Source of the DNA: Haloferax mediterranei ATCC 33500
Lineage (GTDB): Archaea > Halobacteriota > Halobacteria > Halobacteriales > Haloferacaceae
Assembly: GCF_000306765.2 (NCBI RefSeq)
Contig: NC_017944.1
Coordinates: forward strand, 1 to 64,000
Length of the DNA stretch: 64,000 nucleotides
Reading direction: 5' to 3'
Positions 25,744 through 35,486 of this stretch are shown piece after piece (the stretch's first letter is position 1; every line of letters begins with the position of its first letter). Position numbers and translations under genes: made by a program. The notes under the pieces were generated by a model. The model had not been told where the DNA came from. It ran no database searches and saw only the letters and a program-made list of their open reading frames with translations.

Positions 25744-27129
25744 ATGAAACATAAATTCCGATTTGTACTGATCGTCTTCCTCTCGCTCAGCTTGGTTACT
25801 GCCGGTTTTGCCACGTCGGTAGCCGCCAATCACGAGAGCGACGAGATTGACATCGACACGGAGGATAGCGAGATCGAACAAGACGGCAACGACGTCGAAA
25901 TCGAAGACGACGACGAAGACCTCGACTTCGAGTCCGATGGAGACGACGAGGTCGACATCGAAGTCGAGGACCACGAAATCGAACAGCACGGCGACGACCT
26001 TGAAGTCGAAGATGACGACGAGGACCTCGATTTCGAGAGTCACGACGGCGGGGACGAGGTCGACATCGAGACTGACGACCACGAAATCGAGAAGGACGAC
26101 AACGTGGTCGAAGTCGAGGACGATGAAGACGACCTCGACTTCGAGGCCGACGAGGCAAACGACCTCTTCGACATCGAGTTCGACGACCACGAAATCGAAC
26201 AGGACGACGACGCGCTCGAGGTCGAGAGCGATGCAGACGACCTGGACTTCGAATCCGATGGTGACGACCTCGACGTCGAGTTCGACGACTTCGAGGCCGA
26301 GAAGCACGGTGACGAGGTCGACGTTGAGACCGACGACATCGACTTCGAGAACGACGGTAGACTCGACATCGAGTTCGACGGCAGCGGCGGGATCGACATC
26401 GACATCGATGGCGACGACATTGAAGTCGACACCGATGACTTCGAACTCGAACAGGAGGGTGACGACCTTGAGGTCGAAGACGACGACAACGATATCGACC
26501 TCGAGAGCGACGACGAGAGCCACGAGTTCGAGGCTGACGACCACGACATCGAGCAGGACGGCGACGACATCGACGTCGAAGGCGACGACTTCGAGTTCGA
26601 GAACGACCTGTTTGGTGCCGACTTCGAGACCGACGCCATCGATATCGAACTGGACGACGACGACCTGGAGGTTGACACCGACGACGGTCTCGAGTTCGAA
26701 GGCGAGGACGACGATGTCGAATTCGAGACTGACGACCACGAAATCGAACAGGAGGGCGATGAAGTGGAAGTAGAGGACTTCAATGACGACTTCGAATTCG
26801 AGAACGATGACGACGAGGTGGAGTTCGAGACCGACGACATCGACATCGAGCACAGCGACGAGAACCTCGACTTCGAGAAAGACGGGGGACTCGACCTCGA
26901 GTCAGACGGTGAACACATAGATCTCGAACGCGACGAGCACGAAGACACCGAGGTTGAGGCGTTCCTTGACGACCTCACCCGAAGCGAGATTATTGAACTC
27001 GGCACCGAAACCGGTGCGGACGACCTCGATGACCTTGCGGACATGGACATCGAAGACCTCGACGACCACGAAGTCGAGATGCTCGAACGGTTCCTCACCG
27101 ACGACGACAGCAAAGACGACAGCGAGTAA
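25744..27129 (+). CDS. Secreted hyperacidic repeat protein
   Basis: A protein of 461 aa with a Sec-type signal peptide (MKHKFRFVLIVFLSLSLV, cleavage likely after SVAA near residue 28). The mature chain is built of repeats in which acidic and hydrophobic residues alternate (DDHEIEQDGDDLEVEDDDE, DLDFESDGDD, DEVDIETDD). By eye about half of the residues are Asp or Glu, and almost no Lys or Arg occur before residue 390. Such alternation favours beta strands with one acidic face, possibly a calcium- or cation-binding solenoid or fibre. The last 60 residues form a separate helical part (EVEAFLDDLTRSEIIELG, HEVEMLERFLTDDDS). There is no C-terminal membrane anchor. I do not recognise the family. Confidence 0.75.
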   Translation: MKHKFRFVLIVFLSLSLVTAGFATSVAANHESDEIDIDTEDSEIEQDGNDVEIEDDDEDLDFESDGDDEVDIEVEDHEIEQHGDDLEVEDDDEDLDFESHDGGDEVDIETDDHEIEKDDNVVEVEDDEDDLDFEADEANDLFDIEFDDHEIEQDDDALEVESDADDLDFESDGDDLDVEFDDFEAEKHGDEVDVETDDIDFENDGRLDIEFDGSGGIDIDIDGDDIEVDTDDFELEQEGDDLEVEDDDNDIDLESDDESHEFEADDHDIEQDGDDIDVEGDDFEFENDLFGADFETDAIDIELDDDDLEVDTDDGLEFEGEDDDVEFETDDHEIEQEGDEVEVEDFNDDFEFENDDDEVEFETDDIDIEHSDENLDFEKDGGLDLESDGEHIDLERDEHEDTEVEAFLDDLTRSEIIELGTETGADDLDDLADMDIEDLDDHEVEMLERFLTDDDSKDDSE

Positions 27130-27238
27130 ATCCCGCTATCTGGAGAACCGTACTGTAAACGGTGTAGAAGGGTTCAACCCCGAATATCTCCCAGGTGGCA
27201 CCCTGGGATTTATGCATTACAGACGCATATAATACGTG

Positions 27239-28546
27239 ATGGCGCGGGCTCGGATAGGGCGCCGAGAGGTAGTGACTGCTGGCGGAGCGATACTAACAGG
27301 AAGCCTCCTCCCCGGTTGTCTCGGCACCATCAGAGGCAGGACTGACAGTATTTCTATCGCGGCGACCGAAGGGGAAGGGCGGTTGTTCCGAAGACTAACT
27401 GACGAGTTTGTTACTGTCGAGACTGGTATCGAAGTCAACGTCGAATTGAAACCGTACGACGCATTGTACGAACAAAACCGCAAACTACTGGCTGAGAAGC
27501 GCGACGAATTCGACCTCGTATTCATGGACGACCCCTGGTTCCCGAATTTTGCCTCTGACTTGGAACCGATTGTGGAGTATCTCCCGGATGGAGTCCCCGA
27601 CGAATACATTCAGACGACGCTCGACATCGCCCACTGGCCGACACCACGGGGCCCGTTGCCCCCTGAAGTAAGAGATGAAGACCCGACCTTGCGGGGGTTG
27701 GTCGTCGTCGGAAATACGCAGATTTTCGTGTACAACGCAGCGTACTTCAACCAGGTCGGATACGACCCGCCCGAAACCTATCGGGACGTCCTCGAAGCGG
27801 GACGGGCGATAGACGAGATCGACGGCGTCCACGGATACGTCATCCGCGGAGCGCAAGGAAATCCGATAGTTACGAACTTCTTTCCGGTCGGGTTCTCGCA
27901 GGCCGGGAGCATGTTCGATACTGACTGGCGATTCCAGTGGAACTCACAGGACGGTATCGAGGCTCTCAGGTTCTTCGTGAAGGAGTTAGCCGACATCAGT
28001 CCCGCAGACGTCACGAAGTACAACGAAGACGAGGTCGTTACAACACTCGCTCAGGGAACGGCCGCACAGGCCAGCACTTGGCCTGGTACGGCTTCTCTTG
28101 CGATAGAAGACGATAGCCCGGCGACCGGAGACCTCGCATTCACGGTCATACCGAGTAACGGCGATGGTCGCAGAGCACCACAGCAGGGAAACTGGATTGT
28201 CGGTATCAACTCCTACACGAGTGAGGCGGCGAAGAAAGCCAGCGGTAAAGTAATACAGTCGTTTGTCTCCAGAGAGGGTCAGGAACGCTACGTCGATATC
28301 GGTGGTGTTCCCTTCCGTCACGACACCTTCGAGAACAACCTCGACGCTCGGCCGTGGATGGAAGCGCTTTACGAGAGCCTGCAGGAAGCCCGATGGCGTC
28401 CGCGGACACCTCTCTGGCCGGTTATCGAGCAAGAACTTGGATTACGGCTTCACAGTGCCCTAGGCGGTCCAATCTCTGCTGAGGAAGCGATGAGTAGTGC
28501 TGAAACGGAAATCGAGAGCGTACTCAAAAATGCTGGATACTACTGA
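27239..28546 (+). CDS. Tat-exported solute-binding lipoprotein (ABC type)
   Basis: An extracellular solute-binding protein (435 aa) of the sugar/polyol type (family 1). The signal has a twin arginine (IGRREVVTAGG) and a lipobox (LLPGC, Cys27), giving a membrane-anchored lipoprotein typical of haloarchaea. Family features include FDLVFMDDPWFPNFASDLEPI, FVYNAAYFNQVGYDPPETY, and the helical C-terminus ending AEEAMSSAETEIESVLKNAGY. GTG 27236 is three bases upstream and could be the start instead. No permease or ATPase genes follow; instead a CACHE-type histidine kinase lies 120 bases downstream, so a sensory role is possible. Confidence 0.88.
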   Translation: MARARIGRREVVTAGGAILTGSLLPGCLGTIRGRTDSISIAATEGEGRLFRRLTDEFVTVETGIEVNVELKPYDALYEQNRKLLAEKRDEFDLVFMDDPWFPNFASDLEPIVEYLPDGVPDEYIQTTLDIAHWPTPRGPLPPEVRDEDPTLRGLVVVGNTQIFVYNAAYFNQVGYDPPETYRDVLEAGRAIDEIDGVHGYVIRGAQGNPIVTNFFPVGFSQAGSMFDTDWRFQWNSQDGIEALRFFVKELADISPADVTKYNEDEVVTTLAQGTAAQASTWPGTASLAIEDDSPATGDLAFTVIPSNGDGRRAPQQGNWIVGINSYTSEAAKKASGKVIQSFVSREGQERYVDIGGVPFRHDTFENNLDARPWMEALYESLQEARWRPRTPLWPVIEQELGLRLHSALGGPISAEEAMSSAETEIESVLKNAGYY

Positions 28547-28666
28547 TAGCACTGGCACCTCGGGATGCCACTCCCGATCGTTCGAACCTACGAGCTTCCC
28601 GGTCGCATACGGGTTGTGCAGTAATATTCGCCCAATTGATGTGAGTCCCATCGAGCGATCCTGACG

Positions 28667-30853
28667 ATGTTCGACCTAATCAGACGAATCGTGCCCGACA
28701 AGGTCCGCCGGAGTTACGTCCTCAAATTCGGGCTTTCGCTCTTGTTCCTCGGGACGCTGGTCGGTTCGCTGGGGTACTTCACGACGAACGAGATGACGGC
28801 TGCCGTAGAACAGAACGTCATGGAGGAGCACGCGACGGTGGCTTCGGAGGAGGGTCGCAATTTCCGGATTTGGCACGAACAAAACAAGCGGTTAACGGGT
28901 GCACTCACGGCAACGGACGTCGTCAGGAGCCGTGGTGTCGAAGACATCCAGCGGCACCTGCGACATCAACTGGTCTTCTTCCCGGATGCGACACACCGCG
29001 TCGACTACGTCAATACGACGAGCAACAAGATACTCGCGGGCACGAGGGAGGTGGACACGCTTCGTGAGGCTGACTTTCCCGGCGCTTCTCGGGTAAATAC
29101 GACTCTCGACCCAGCCAAGCCGCTTGTCACCGAACCGTATCTGATAAACAACAAAACGCTAGTGGTCTCGTACGTACGTCCGGTCAGTGGACAGCCTGAC
29201 CGAGCAATCGTCCTCACGATGGATTTGGGTGTGTACGGGCAGAACTTCCGGACCCACGGCAGGTCAGAGCTGACGCTCGTGGTCGATTCAGACGACCGGA
29301 TTATCATGAGTGACGAGTTCGACCCTCGATACGGCGTCGAGTACGGACAGATATTTGAACGGCTTCCCGACCAGCACGGTATCCTTCCAGCGGCACGAAA
29401 TATCGAACCCGGCGAAGATCCGAGCGGGGCAATGGAAATCGGCGATCGTCCGAGTGGACTGTTAAGAGATGGATACGGATTCGACCCCGACGGCTACGTC
29501 GTCGGGTACTATTACTTCCCCGACCAGGGCTGGGTCTTGCTCTATTACCAGTCGACGGCGGACGCCTACGGCTTCGTCCACGCGGTTCGACAGTACGGCA
29601 CTCTGGTGACTATCGTGAGCGTGCTCCTCATCGGCGTCGTTGGAGCCATCCTCGGGCGGAATACGGCTGTTGCCGTCGACAGATTGACCCAGAAAGCCGG
29701 ACGTATCGAATCCGGTAACTTCGACGTCGACTTCGACACCGACCGAATTGACAACATCGGGCAGTTGTACAGAGCCTTCGACGAGATGCAGCGTACGATA
29801 CGCGAGAACCTGCGAGCGTCTGCTCTCATTGATAACGCGTCGGACCTCATCACGCAGGTCGACGAGAACGGCAATATTACGTTCCAGAGCCCCTCTTCAC
29901 GCACGATACTCGGATATGACCCCGAGCAGATGAATGGGACTTCGTTGCTCTCCCACATCCACCCGGACGACAAACCGACCGTCGAGTCAGCACTGTCAGG
30001 TGCCAACGAACCTCACCGCATCGAATTCAGGATGCAGGATGCGGACGGTCAATGGCGTGTTCTCGAGGGAACGTGCGAGAAAGTAGCAAAGAACCCGTTC
30101 GTTACAGGTGTCGTGTTGACCTGTCACGACATTACGGAACGTATCGAGCGCCAGCAGGAACTCGAAGAGACCAAACAAGAACTCGAACGGTCGAACGAGG
30201 CACTCCAGCAGTTCGCTTATATCGCCTCGCACGACCTCCAAGAGCCGCTACGAATGGTTAGTAGTTATCTCGACTTGCTTTCGATGGAGTACGGAGACCA
30301 ACTAGACGAGGAGGCCAACGAGTACATCGAATTCGCCGTCAACGGCGCAGAACGGATGCGAAACATGATTAACGGACTGCTCGCTTACTCCAGGGTCAAA
30401 ACACAGGCGGGGGACTTCGAAACAATCGACCCGAACGAAGTCGTGGATGACGTCTGTCTGGATTTGAAGTTGCTCATCGAAAACGAAGACGCAACCATCA
30501 CGACCGACGAACTCCCGATGGTCCGAGCTGACGAGGACCAACTCCGACAGGTCTTCCAGAACCTGATCAAAAACGCCATCGAGCACGCGGGTGACGAGCC
30601 ACCCGAAATCAACGTCGGTTTCACAGAACTTTCCGACGCATACCGGTTCAGTGTCAAAGACTATGGCGTGGGAATCCCGGAGGACCAACAGGAGAAGATC
30701 TTCGAGATATTCAAACAAGCGTCAGGTGGAGAAAGTGGAGCCGGTATCGGGCTCGCGGTGTGCAAACGCATTGTCGAACGACACGGCGGCGACATCTGGG
30801 TCGAGTCCACCGTCGGTGAGCACACCACATTTTATTTCACTATCTCGAAATAG
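28667..30853 (+). CDS. Sensor histidine kinase: dCACHE-like, HAMP, PAS, HisKA, HATPase
   Basis: A membrane sensor kinase of 728 aa. An N-terminal transmembrane helix (about 18-38) is followed by a large extracellular sensor region (about 40-310, CACHE-like), a second helix (about 312-332), a HAMP-type segment (AVDRLTQKAGRIESGNFDV), a PAS domain (ASDLITQVDENGNITFQSPSSRTILGY), a coiled linker, and the kinase core. The phosphoacceptor His is in ASHDLQEPLRM, the N box is QVFQNLIKNAIEHAG, and G boxes are DYGVGIPEDQQEKIFEIF and GAGIGLAVCKRIVERHGG. No response regulator gene is adjacent. It follows the solute-binding lipoprotein on the same strand. Confidence 0.93.
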   Translation: MFDLIRRIVPDKVRRSYVLKFGLSLLFLGTLVGSLGYFTTNEMTAAVEQNVMEEHATVASEEGRNFRIWHEQNKRLTGALTATDVVRSRGVEDIQRHLRHQLVFFPDATHRVDYVNTTSNKILAGTREVDTLREADFPGASRVNTTLDPAKPLVTEPYLINNKTLVVSYVRPVSGQPDRAIVLTMDLGVYGQNFRTHGRSELTLVVDSDDRIIMSDEFDPRYGVEYGQIFERLPDQHGILPAARNIEPGEDPSGAMEIGDRPSGLLRDGYGFDPDGYVVGYYYFPDQGWVLLYYQSTADAYGFVHAVRQYGTLVTIVSVLLIGVVGAILGRNTAVAVDRLTQKAGRIESGNFDVDFDTDRIDNIGQLYRAFDEMQRTIRENLRASALIDNASDLITQVDENGNITFQSPSSRTILGYDPEQMNGTSLLSHIHPDDKPTVESALSGANEPHRIEFRMQDADGQWRVLEGTCEKVAKNPFVTGVVLTCHDITERIERQQELEETKQELERSNEALQQFAYIASHDLQEPLRMVSSYLDLLSMEYGDQLDEEANEYIEFAVNGAERMRNMINGLLAYSRVKTQAGDFETIDPNEVVDDVCLDLKLLIENEDATITTDELPMVRADEDQLRQVFQNLIKNAIEHAGDEPPEINVGFTELSDAYRFSVKDYGVGIPEDQQEKIFEIFKQASGGESGAGIGLAVCKRIVERHGGDIWVESTVGEHTTFYFTISK

Positions 30854-30879
30854 CTGGGCAGTTGTGTATTCTGAGTGAA

Positions 30880-31290
30880 CACAAATATTCAAACAAGTCA
30901 ACAGTCGGTTCACACATAGCGTTCCTCCAGCCACAGTCCAACTTCACGAGGTACCCGACTACTGCAGGAGTACTGACGGGGCTGGCATACCCTTGTTGCG
31001 GCTACATTGTGGGTTCAGTTCGAGTTTGAAAATTTGATTACCACGTTCTCAGCTGAACCGTTGTACGTCACATATGCGTGGATAGGAACGTTTGTCGTTG
31101 GTTTCGTCCCAAGCTTCCTGTATGTCCGAGACAAGTCGTGTCGCCGTTGCTCGTCGTAGCTGTGTGCTCGTACTTACAGGACTCGGGACGTGTCAGACTA
31201 TTCGAAGGGTTTGACTCCAGTCGGTCCACTCCTTTTGGATGGTACGCCCTCCTTTGGGTCGTCGTTCTCGTACTTGAGGTGCTTCTCTGA
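30880..31290 (+). pseudogene. Probable frameshifted membrane-protein remnant
   Basis: Three successive plus-strand frames look coding but none is complete. The first gives NFTRYPTTAGVLTGLAY then PCCGYIVGS up to a stop near 31027. A second (from about 30975) gives ENLITTFSAEPLYVTYAWIG then TFVVGFVPSFLYVRDKS, with a stop near 31160. A third ends DSSRSTPFGWYALLWVVVLVLEVLL, stopping at 31290. Joined by two frameshifts they would make one small membrane protein of roughly 130 residues. No start codon is evident. Family unknown. Confidence 0.35.
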
Positions 31291-31497
31291 GGACTTGAAT
31301 CACAGGTCCGTGGGCCAACCAACTCGAATAATTAGATATTAATTGAATCTTGCGAATTTTGGGGGTATCAAGTGAATTTCTGACTATTGTACGCCGAATT
31401 ACTGTCCATATCACCGGCAGTCAGATTTACTATCCACTCGTCAAAGAAACATAGATGGCGGTGTTGGCCGCATTTGCTAGCTTACTATTCTGTCACC

Positions 31498-31581
31498 TAT
31501 AGTAGCGTTTGCAACTGGTTACACATCCGACCGCATGACAGCGGTCGACCGAGTGTGCACTGACTTGCAAACGCTACTATA
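31498..31581 (-). repeat. 84-bp palindromic element, copy C (reversed)
   Basis: TATAGTAGCGTTTGCAA at the left and its exact complement at the right. The interior (AACTGGTTACACATCCG and GAGTGTGCACTGACTT) is the reverse complement of copies A, B and F. It lies between the decayed membrane gene and the alpha/beta hydrolase gene. Confidence 0.92.
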
Positions 31582-31718
31582 AGTCGCCGGAACGGAGAAA
31601 TTACAAACTATGTCTGAACGCTTGCGGAGTCCGAAGGACGACATCTAACCGTCTCCATTTAAACGGCCCCATCACTGAGAGAATGGCTTAGCCGGGTCGT
31701 CCGATAACGTGGAGATGT

Positions 31719-32510
31719 ATGCAGACGACACAGTCAACAGATGGCACGGAGTTAAGCTACGAACTGTACGGAGATGGTCGGCCGCTAATCCTACTCCACG
31801 GGGGGATGGCTCCTCGAGAATACTGGGACCCAGTCATCCCTCACTTTGGAGAGTATACCGCTGTCGTCCCCCAACGACCGGGGTTTGGAACCTGTCTCGA
31901 CGGTCCGGCCGAGACAAGCCCTAGCGAGGTGCTAGAACGTGAGAGCACGTACGTACAGACGCTCGTTGACGATGTTGACGGCGACCCAATTCTGCTCGGG
32001 CATTCCTACGGTGCACTCACCGGAATCGAGGCTGCGACGGATGCAACGGTCGAAGCGGTCGTCGCCTACGAACCGGCTGTCCTTCCCGACGACTTCCGGA
32101 CGCAGGCTAATCTCGCCGACCGCATGGCGGCGCTCGTTGAGCAGGGCGAACGCCGCGAGGCGGTGAAACGCTACATCGAGCTAGTACTTCACCCCGAAGG
32201 AATCGACGACCTCGACGCATGGTTAGCAGAGTGGCCAGTTTGGCCCGACTGTGTTGACCTCGTCGAAGAGGTTGTCCGGATGAATCGTGCCGTCGAGCGA
32301 TACCGGCTTCCCGACCGTCTCGACGTCGATGCCCCTGTGCTCGTCCTGACTGGTACCGACGGTCCAGACTTCCTCCGCAAAAGCGCTCGTGCTACTCACG
32401 AGGCGCTTCCGCATAGCCGCTTCGTCGAGTTCGACGGTATTGGTCACAGCGGTCCCAGCGAAGCACCGGAACTGATTTCGGCGGAAGTCGATTGCTTCCT
32501 TCGTAAATAG
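31719..32510 (+). CDS. Alpha/beta hydrolase
   Basis: A cytosolic alpha/beta-hydrolase-fold enzyme of 263 aa. The oxyanion region is PLILLHGGMAPREYWDPVI, the nucleophile elbow GHSYG holds Ser96, the acid is likely the Asp in LTGTDGPDF, and the catalytic His is in FDGIGHSGP near the end. A helical cap lies between residues 115 and 190. The substrate cannot be deduced. It stands between two reversed copies of the palindromic element (31498 and 32530). Confidence 0.88.
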   Translation: MQTTQSTDGTELSYELYGDGRPLILLHGGMAPREYWDPVIPHFGEYTAVVPQRPGFGTCLDGPAETSPSEVLERESTYVQTLVDDVDGDPILLGHSYGALTGIEAATDATVEAVVAYEPAVLPDDFRTQANLADRMAALVEQGERREAVKRYIELVLHPEGIDDLDAWLAEWPVWPDCVDLVEEVVRMNRAVERYRLPDRLDVDAPVLVLTGTDGPDFLRKSARATHEALPHSRFVEFDGIGHSGPSEAPELISAEVDCFLRK

Positions 32511-32529
32511 TCGAGAGTGGTTTGGAGAA

Positions 32530-32613
32530 TATAGTAACGTTTGCAACTGGTGACACATCCAATCGCACGACACCGGTCGAGCGAGTGTGCACTGACTTGC
32601 AAACGCTACTATA
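32530..32613 (-). repeat. 84-bp palindromic element, copy D (reversed)
   Basis: Starts 20 bases after the stop of the alpha/beta hydrolase gene. Left end TATAGTAACG has one change from the consensus TATAGTAGCG; the right end is consensus. Interior in the same reversed orientation as copy C. Confidence 0.92.
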
Positions 32614-32772
32614 GCATGTAACTGCCCACCTCAATCGCCGCTGCTGGCCGTCGCGGCACTCGGAACCGACCGTTCTGATGGAGTTTCGATTCGGTCGGGA
32701 GTTCGAACGGACATTTTACAGACAGGCCGGTGGGCCACCGAATCTTTGACCCATGGCAACAAACACCGTAGC

Positions 32773-34410
32773 ATGGTTAGAGTCGCTCGCCGGACCCTCT
32801 CCTACCTGGGGCTAGTCGTTGTGACCACGATTGTCCTCACGTTGGTCTACAACGTCGGCATGGGCATCTGGGAGGGGCGCTCCCAGCCGCTGTATCGCTC
32901 GCTCGAAGTGGTCTTCCAGAGCTTAACGACCACTGGCTACGGTGAAGACGCCCCGTGGGATAGCCTACAGATGAACCTGCTCGTCATCGGCATTCAACTG
33001 ACGGGTATCGGCCTCATACTGACCGCGGTAGATATCTTCGCAGTGCCATGGCTCCAGAGCGCACTCAAGCCATCTGCGCCGAGCGACGCGCCTGACCACT
33101 CCGCCCATGTCGTCATCTGCGGGTTCACACCGAGAACCGAGGCCTTCCTGGAGGAACTTGCCACCCGGGAAAGACCATACGTCCTCATCGAGTCCGACGA
33201 AGCGGTCGCGACCGACCTCCACCGGGCAGACTACGACGTGGTTCACGGGGACCCGGAGGTGACTGAGGTGTTGTCTGCAGCGAGCGTTGCGGACGCAGCG
33301 GCGGTCGTCGTAGACGCGCCCGACGACGCGACGGCGAGCATCGTCCTGTCCGTCCGGGAGGTAAACCCGGAGGTCAGGACCGTCACCCTCGTTGAGCACC
33401 GCGGTTTGGGGGAGTACCTCGACGTAGCGGGTGCCGACGCAGTCCTTTCGCCCCGCCAACTGCTCGGTGAGAGCATCGCGAGCGAGGTACCGACGGCCGT
33501 CAGCACGCTCGTCGACGAGGAGGTCGAAATCGGCGAAGACTTGCAGCTCGTCGAAGTCGGAGTCACACCGGACAGCGACCTCTGCGGTCGGACAGTTGCG
33601 GAGGCACAGCTCCGTGAGCGGTTCGGCGTAGACATGATCGGTGCCTGGGTCGATGGGAGCTTCGAGAGTCCGTTCCCGCCGGATACGACCATCGAAGGCG
33701 GTGTCAGGCTGTTAGTCGTGGGTGACCGGAAAGAGGTAGACTCGTTTCGCGACGAAGCAATCGCGTCCGTCCAGTCGGTTTCGTCCCAAACGGTCGTTAT
33801 TGCGGGGTACGGTGAGTCCGGGCGGGCGGCTGCCAGAGCCTTCGAGGGAACGACGACGAACGTCACAGTCCTCGACATCGAGGACGACAGCCAGGTCGAC
33901 GTAGTGGGAGACGTTCGAGACCCCGAAGTGCTCGAACGTGCCGGAATCGGCGACGCCTCGGCACTTGTCATCACCGTCGGAGACGACACAACCGCTATCC
34001 TCGCGACGTTAATCGCTCGGGACCGCAACCCGGACCTACGACTCCTGGTTCGGGCGAACGAGGAAGACGACGTGACGAAGCTCTACCGGGCAGGGGCGGA
34101 CTTCGTCCAGTCGCTGGCGACCGTCAGCGGCCGGATGATCGCATCTACGGTGTTCGAGGACGAGGAAGTGTTCGTCTACGACAAGCAGGTCTCCGTGGTT
34201 CGGCTACCGGCTACCGATCTGGCTGGCAAAACTGTGGCCGAGGCGGCAGTCCGGTCACGTACCGGTGTGACCGTTATCGCCGTCGTCCGGGAAGAAGAGA
34301 TCATCACGAATTTCGACCCGACGGCGTTCGAAATTGCAGAAGGTGACGATGTGATCGTTGCCGGAGCAGACGAACATATCCGACGGTTCGAGTCCGAGTT
34401 CGGCGGGTGA
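32773..34410 (+). CDS. Potassium channel protein with two RCK (TrkA) domains
   Basis: A membrane protein of 545 aa. Two transmembrane helices (about 12-30 and 67-90) surround a pore loop with the potassium selectivity filter TTTGYG (residues 52-57). Two cytosolic RCK units follow, each with a Rossmann TrkA-N part and a TrkA-C part: the first starts HVVICGFTPRTEAF (about 112), and the second starts TVVIAGYGESGRAAARAF (about 340). The final TrkA-C ends near residue 545. Such channels gate on nucleotides or ions and control potassium, the main osmolyte of haloarchaea. The start at ATG 32773 (MVRVARRTLSY) is preferred over TTG 32746. Confidence 0.92.
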   Translation: MVRVARRTLSYLGLVVVTTIVLTLVYNVGMGIWEGRSQPLYRSLEVVFQSLTTTGYGEDAPWDSLQMNLLVIGIQLTGIGLILTAVDIFAVPWLQSALKPSAPSDAPDHSAHVVICGFTPRTEAFLEELATRERPYVLIESDEAVATDLHRADYDVVHGDPEVTEVLSAASVADAAAVVVDAPDDATASIVLSVREVNPEVRTVTLVEHRGLGEYLDVAGADAVLSPRQLLGESIASEVPTAVSTLVDEEVEIGEDLQLVEVGVTPDSDLCGRTVAEAQLRERFGVDMIGAWVDGSFESPFPPDTTIEGGVRLLVVGDRKEVDSFRDEAIASVQSVSSQTVVIAGYGESGRAAARAFEGTTTNVTVLDIEDDSQVDVVGDVRDPEVLERAGIGDASALVITVGDDTTAILATLIARDRNPDLRLLVRANEEDDVTKLYRAGADFVQSLATVSGRMIASTVFEDEEVFVYDKQVSVVRLPATDLAGKTVAEAAVRSRTGVTVIAVVREEEIITNFDPTAFEIAEGDDVIVAGADEHIRRFESEFGG

Positions 34411-35486
34411 AGTGGGACGCAAGAAAGCGGCACCCTCCGGGTCGACAGTCATTCCGAGGTACGGGTTTGGCTCGTCGCGAGTGCCCTCTTTCGAACCCTG
34501 CGCTGACTCGGCGTTGTTTTCCCACAGTGTTCGATGCGTGCAACCGTATTCGCATCGATACAACTAGTCGGATGATGCTATGACTCATGACAGAAGCGAT
34601 GGAGCTAGCCGATAAAGCACCCATCCAGTCAATATATAACCAAGAGATTCAGCCGTCTGAAATCGATATCTATCAGCGGCGACATCTACTTTTCGAACGG
34701 GTGGACACAGTTCGGATAACTCGATTCAGCAAGCGTACCAGTCTAGTTACTCTACTGATTTGCGGTTTTACCGCTACAGAGACGTGATGAACAGCGCGGA
34801 CTGACCGTCGTCAGCGGTGGCAGGCAAGATACTTCTAGCAAGATTCTCGTTGGAATCTAGTGATTGTAGTCGTACGCTTGACCCGACTTCTAACCTAGTG
34901 AAAATGACTATTACAACTATTCGTGACGGATTTTAGGTATGTGTGAGTTGATTATGAAATAGCGTAACAAGCTATTACACAACTACTACTGTAACGGACT
35001 GGGCCGGTCTAATCATATATGTGATATAAATTCGTGGCGTGACGTCCACGAAAATCGACTTCGGTGGCGCGATACGACTTGTATCCGAGTATTTCGGATA
35101 GGCTTCGTCTGATAGAGCTATCACAGCGTCTACGAGTCACTACAGACTCGGTGCACGACATCGTGCAGTCGAATGGGGCTCTGGTGTAGGCGCTACGACA
35201 ACATATTCTGTTGTTTTTAGCTCTAACTCCCTGATATAATTCTCCAATTCAAGATACTCACTTGGTTATTATAGGTATGGTCAATATCCTATGGGTGGCG
35301 ATGTATCCAAATTATTCGGATTCTGTTTCTTCTTTGTCCAAACAAGAAACAGGTGAGATGACCGATAAACCGAAGTACACCCAGTGAGAGAATGTAACTC
35401 ACGTAGGGCAGTCGTCGTACGGTTACCGTGACATGCCGTGCTCGTCGCGACCGTACTCGCTAGCGCCTACAGAACCCATCAGACCC
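34411..35486. other. Gene-poor spacer of about 1.1 kb
   Basis: No gene can be supported. One 66-codon plus-strand frame (34587-34787, MTEAMELADKAPIQSIYNQE) looks slightly protein-like but has no relatives I recognise and degrades after 40 codons. A stub near 35038-35100 reads TSTKIDFGGAIRLVSEYFG before a stop, suggesting decayed coding DNA. The stretch 34850-35040 and 35220-35360 is AT-rich. The final 100 bases probably hold the promoter for the TPP-enzyme gene. Confidence 0.5.

Noticed and set aside
25708..26853. 381-codon minus-strand open frame rich in Val, Asp and Phe
   Set aside because: It is the exact antisense of the acidic repeat gene; GAC/GAG-rich coding strands leave GTC/CTC-rich antisense frames open. 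No start context or family match.
34587..34787. 66-codon plus-strand frame (MTEAMELADKAPIQSIYNQE)
   Set aside because: Slightly protein-like start, but the second half is non-haloarchaeal in composition and no family is recognised.
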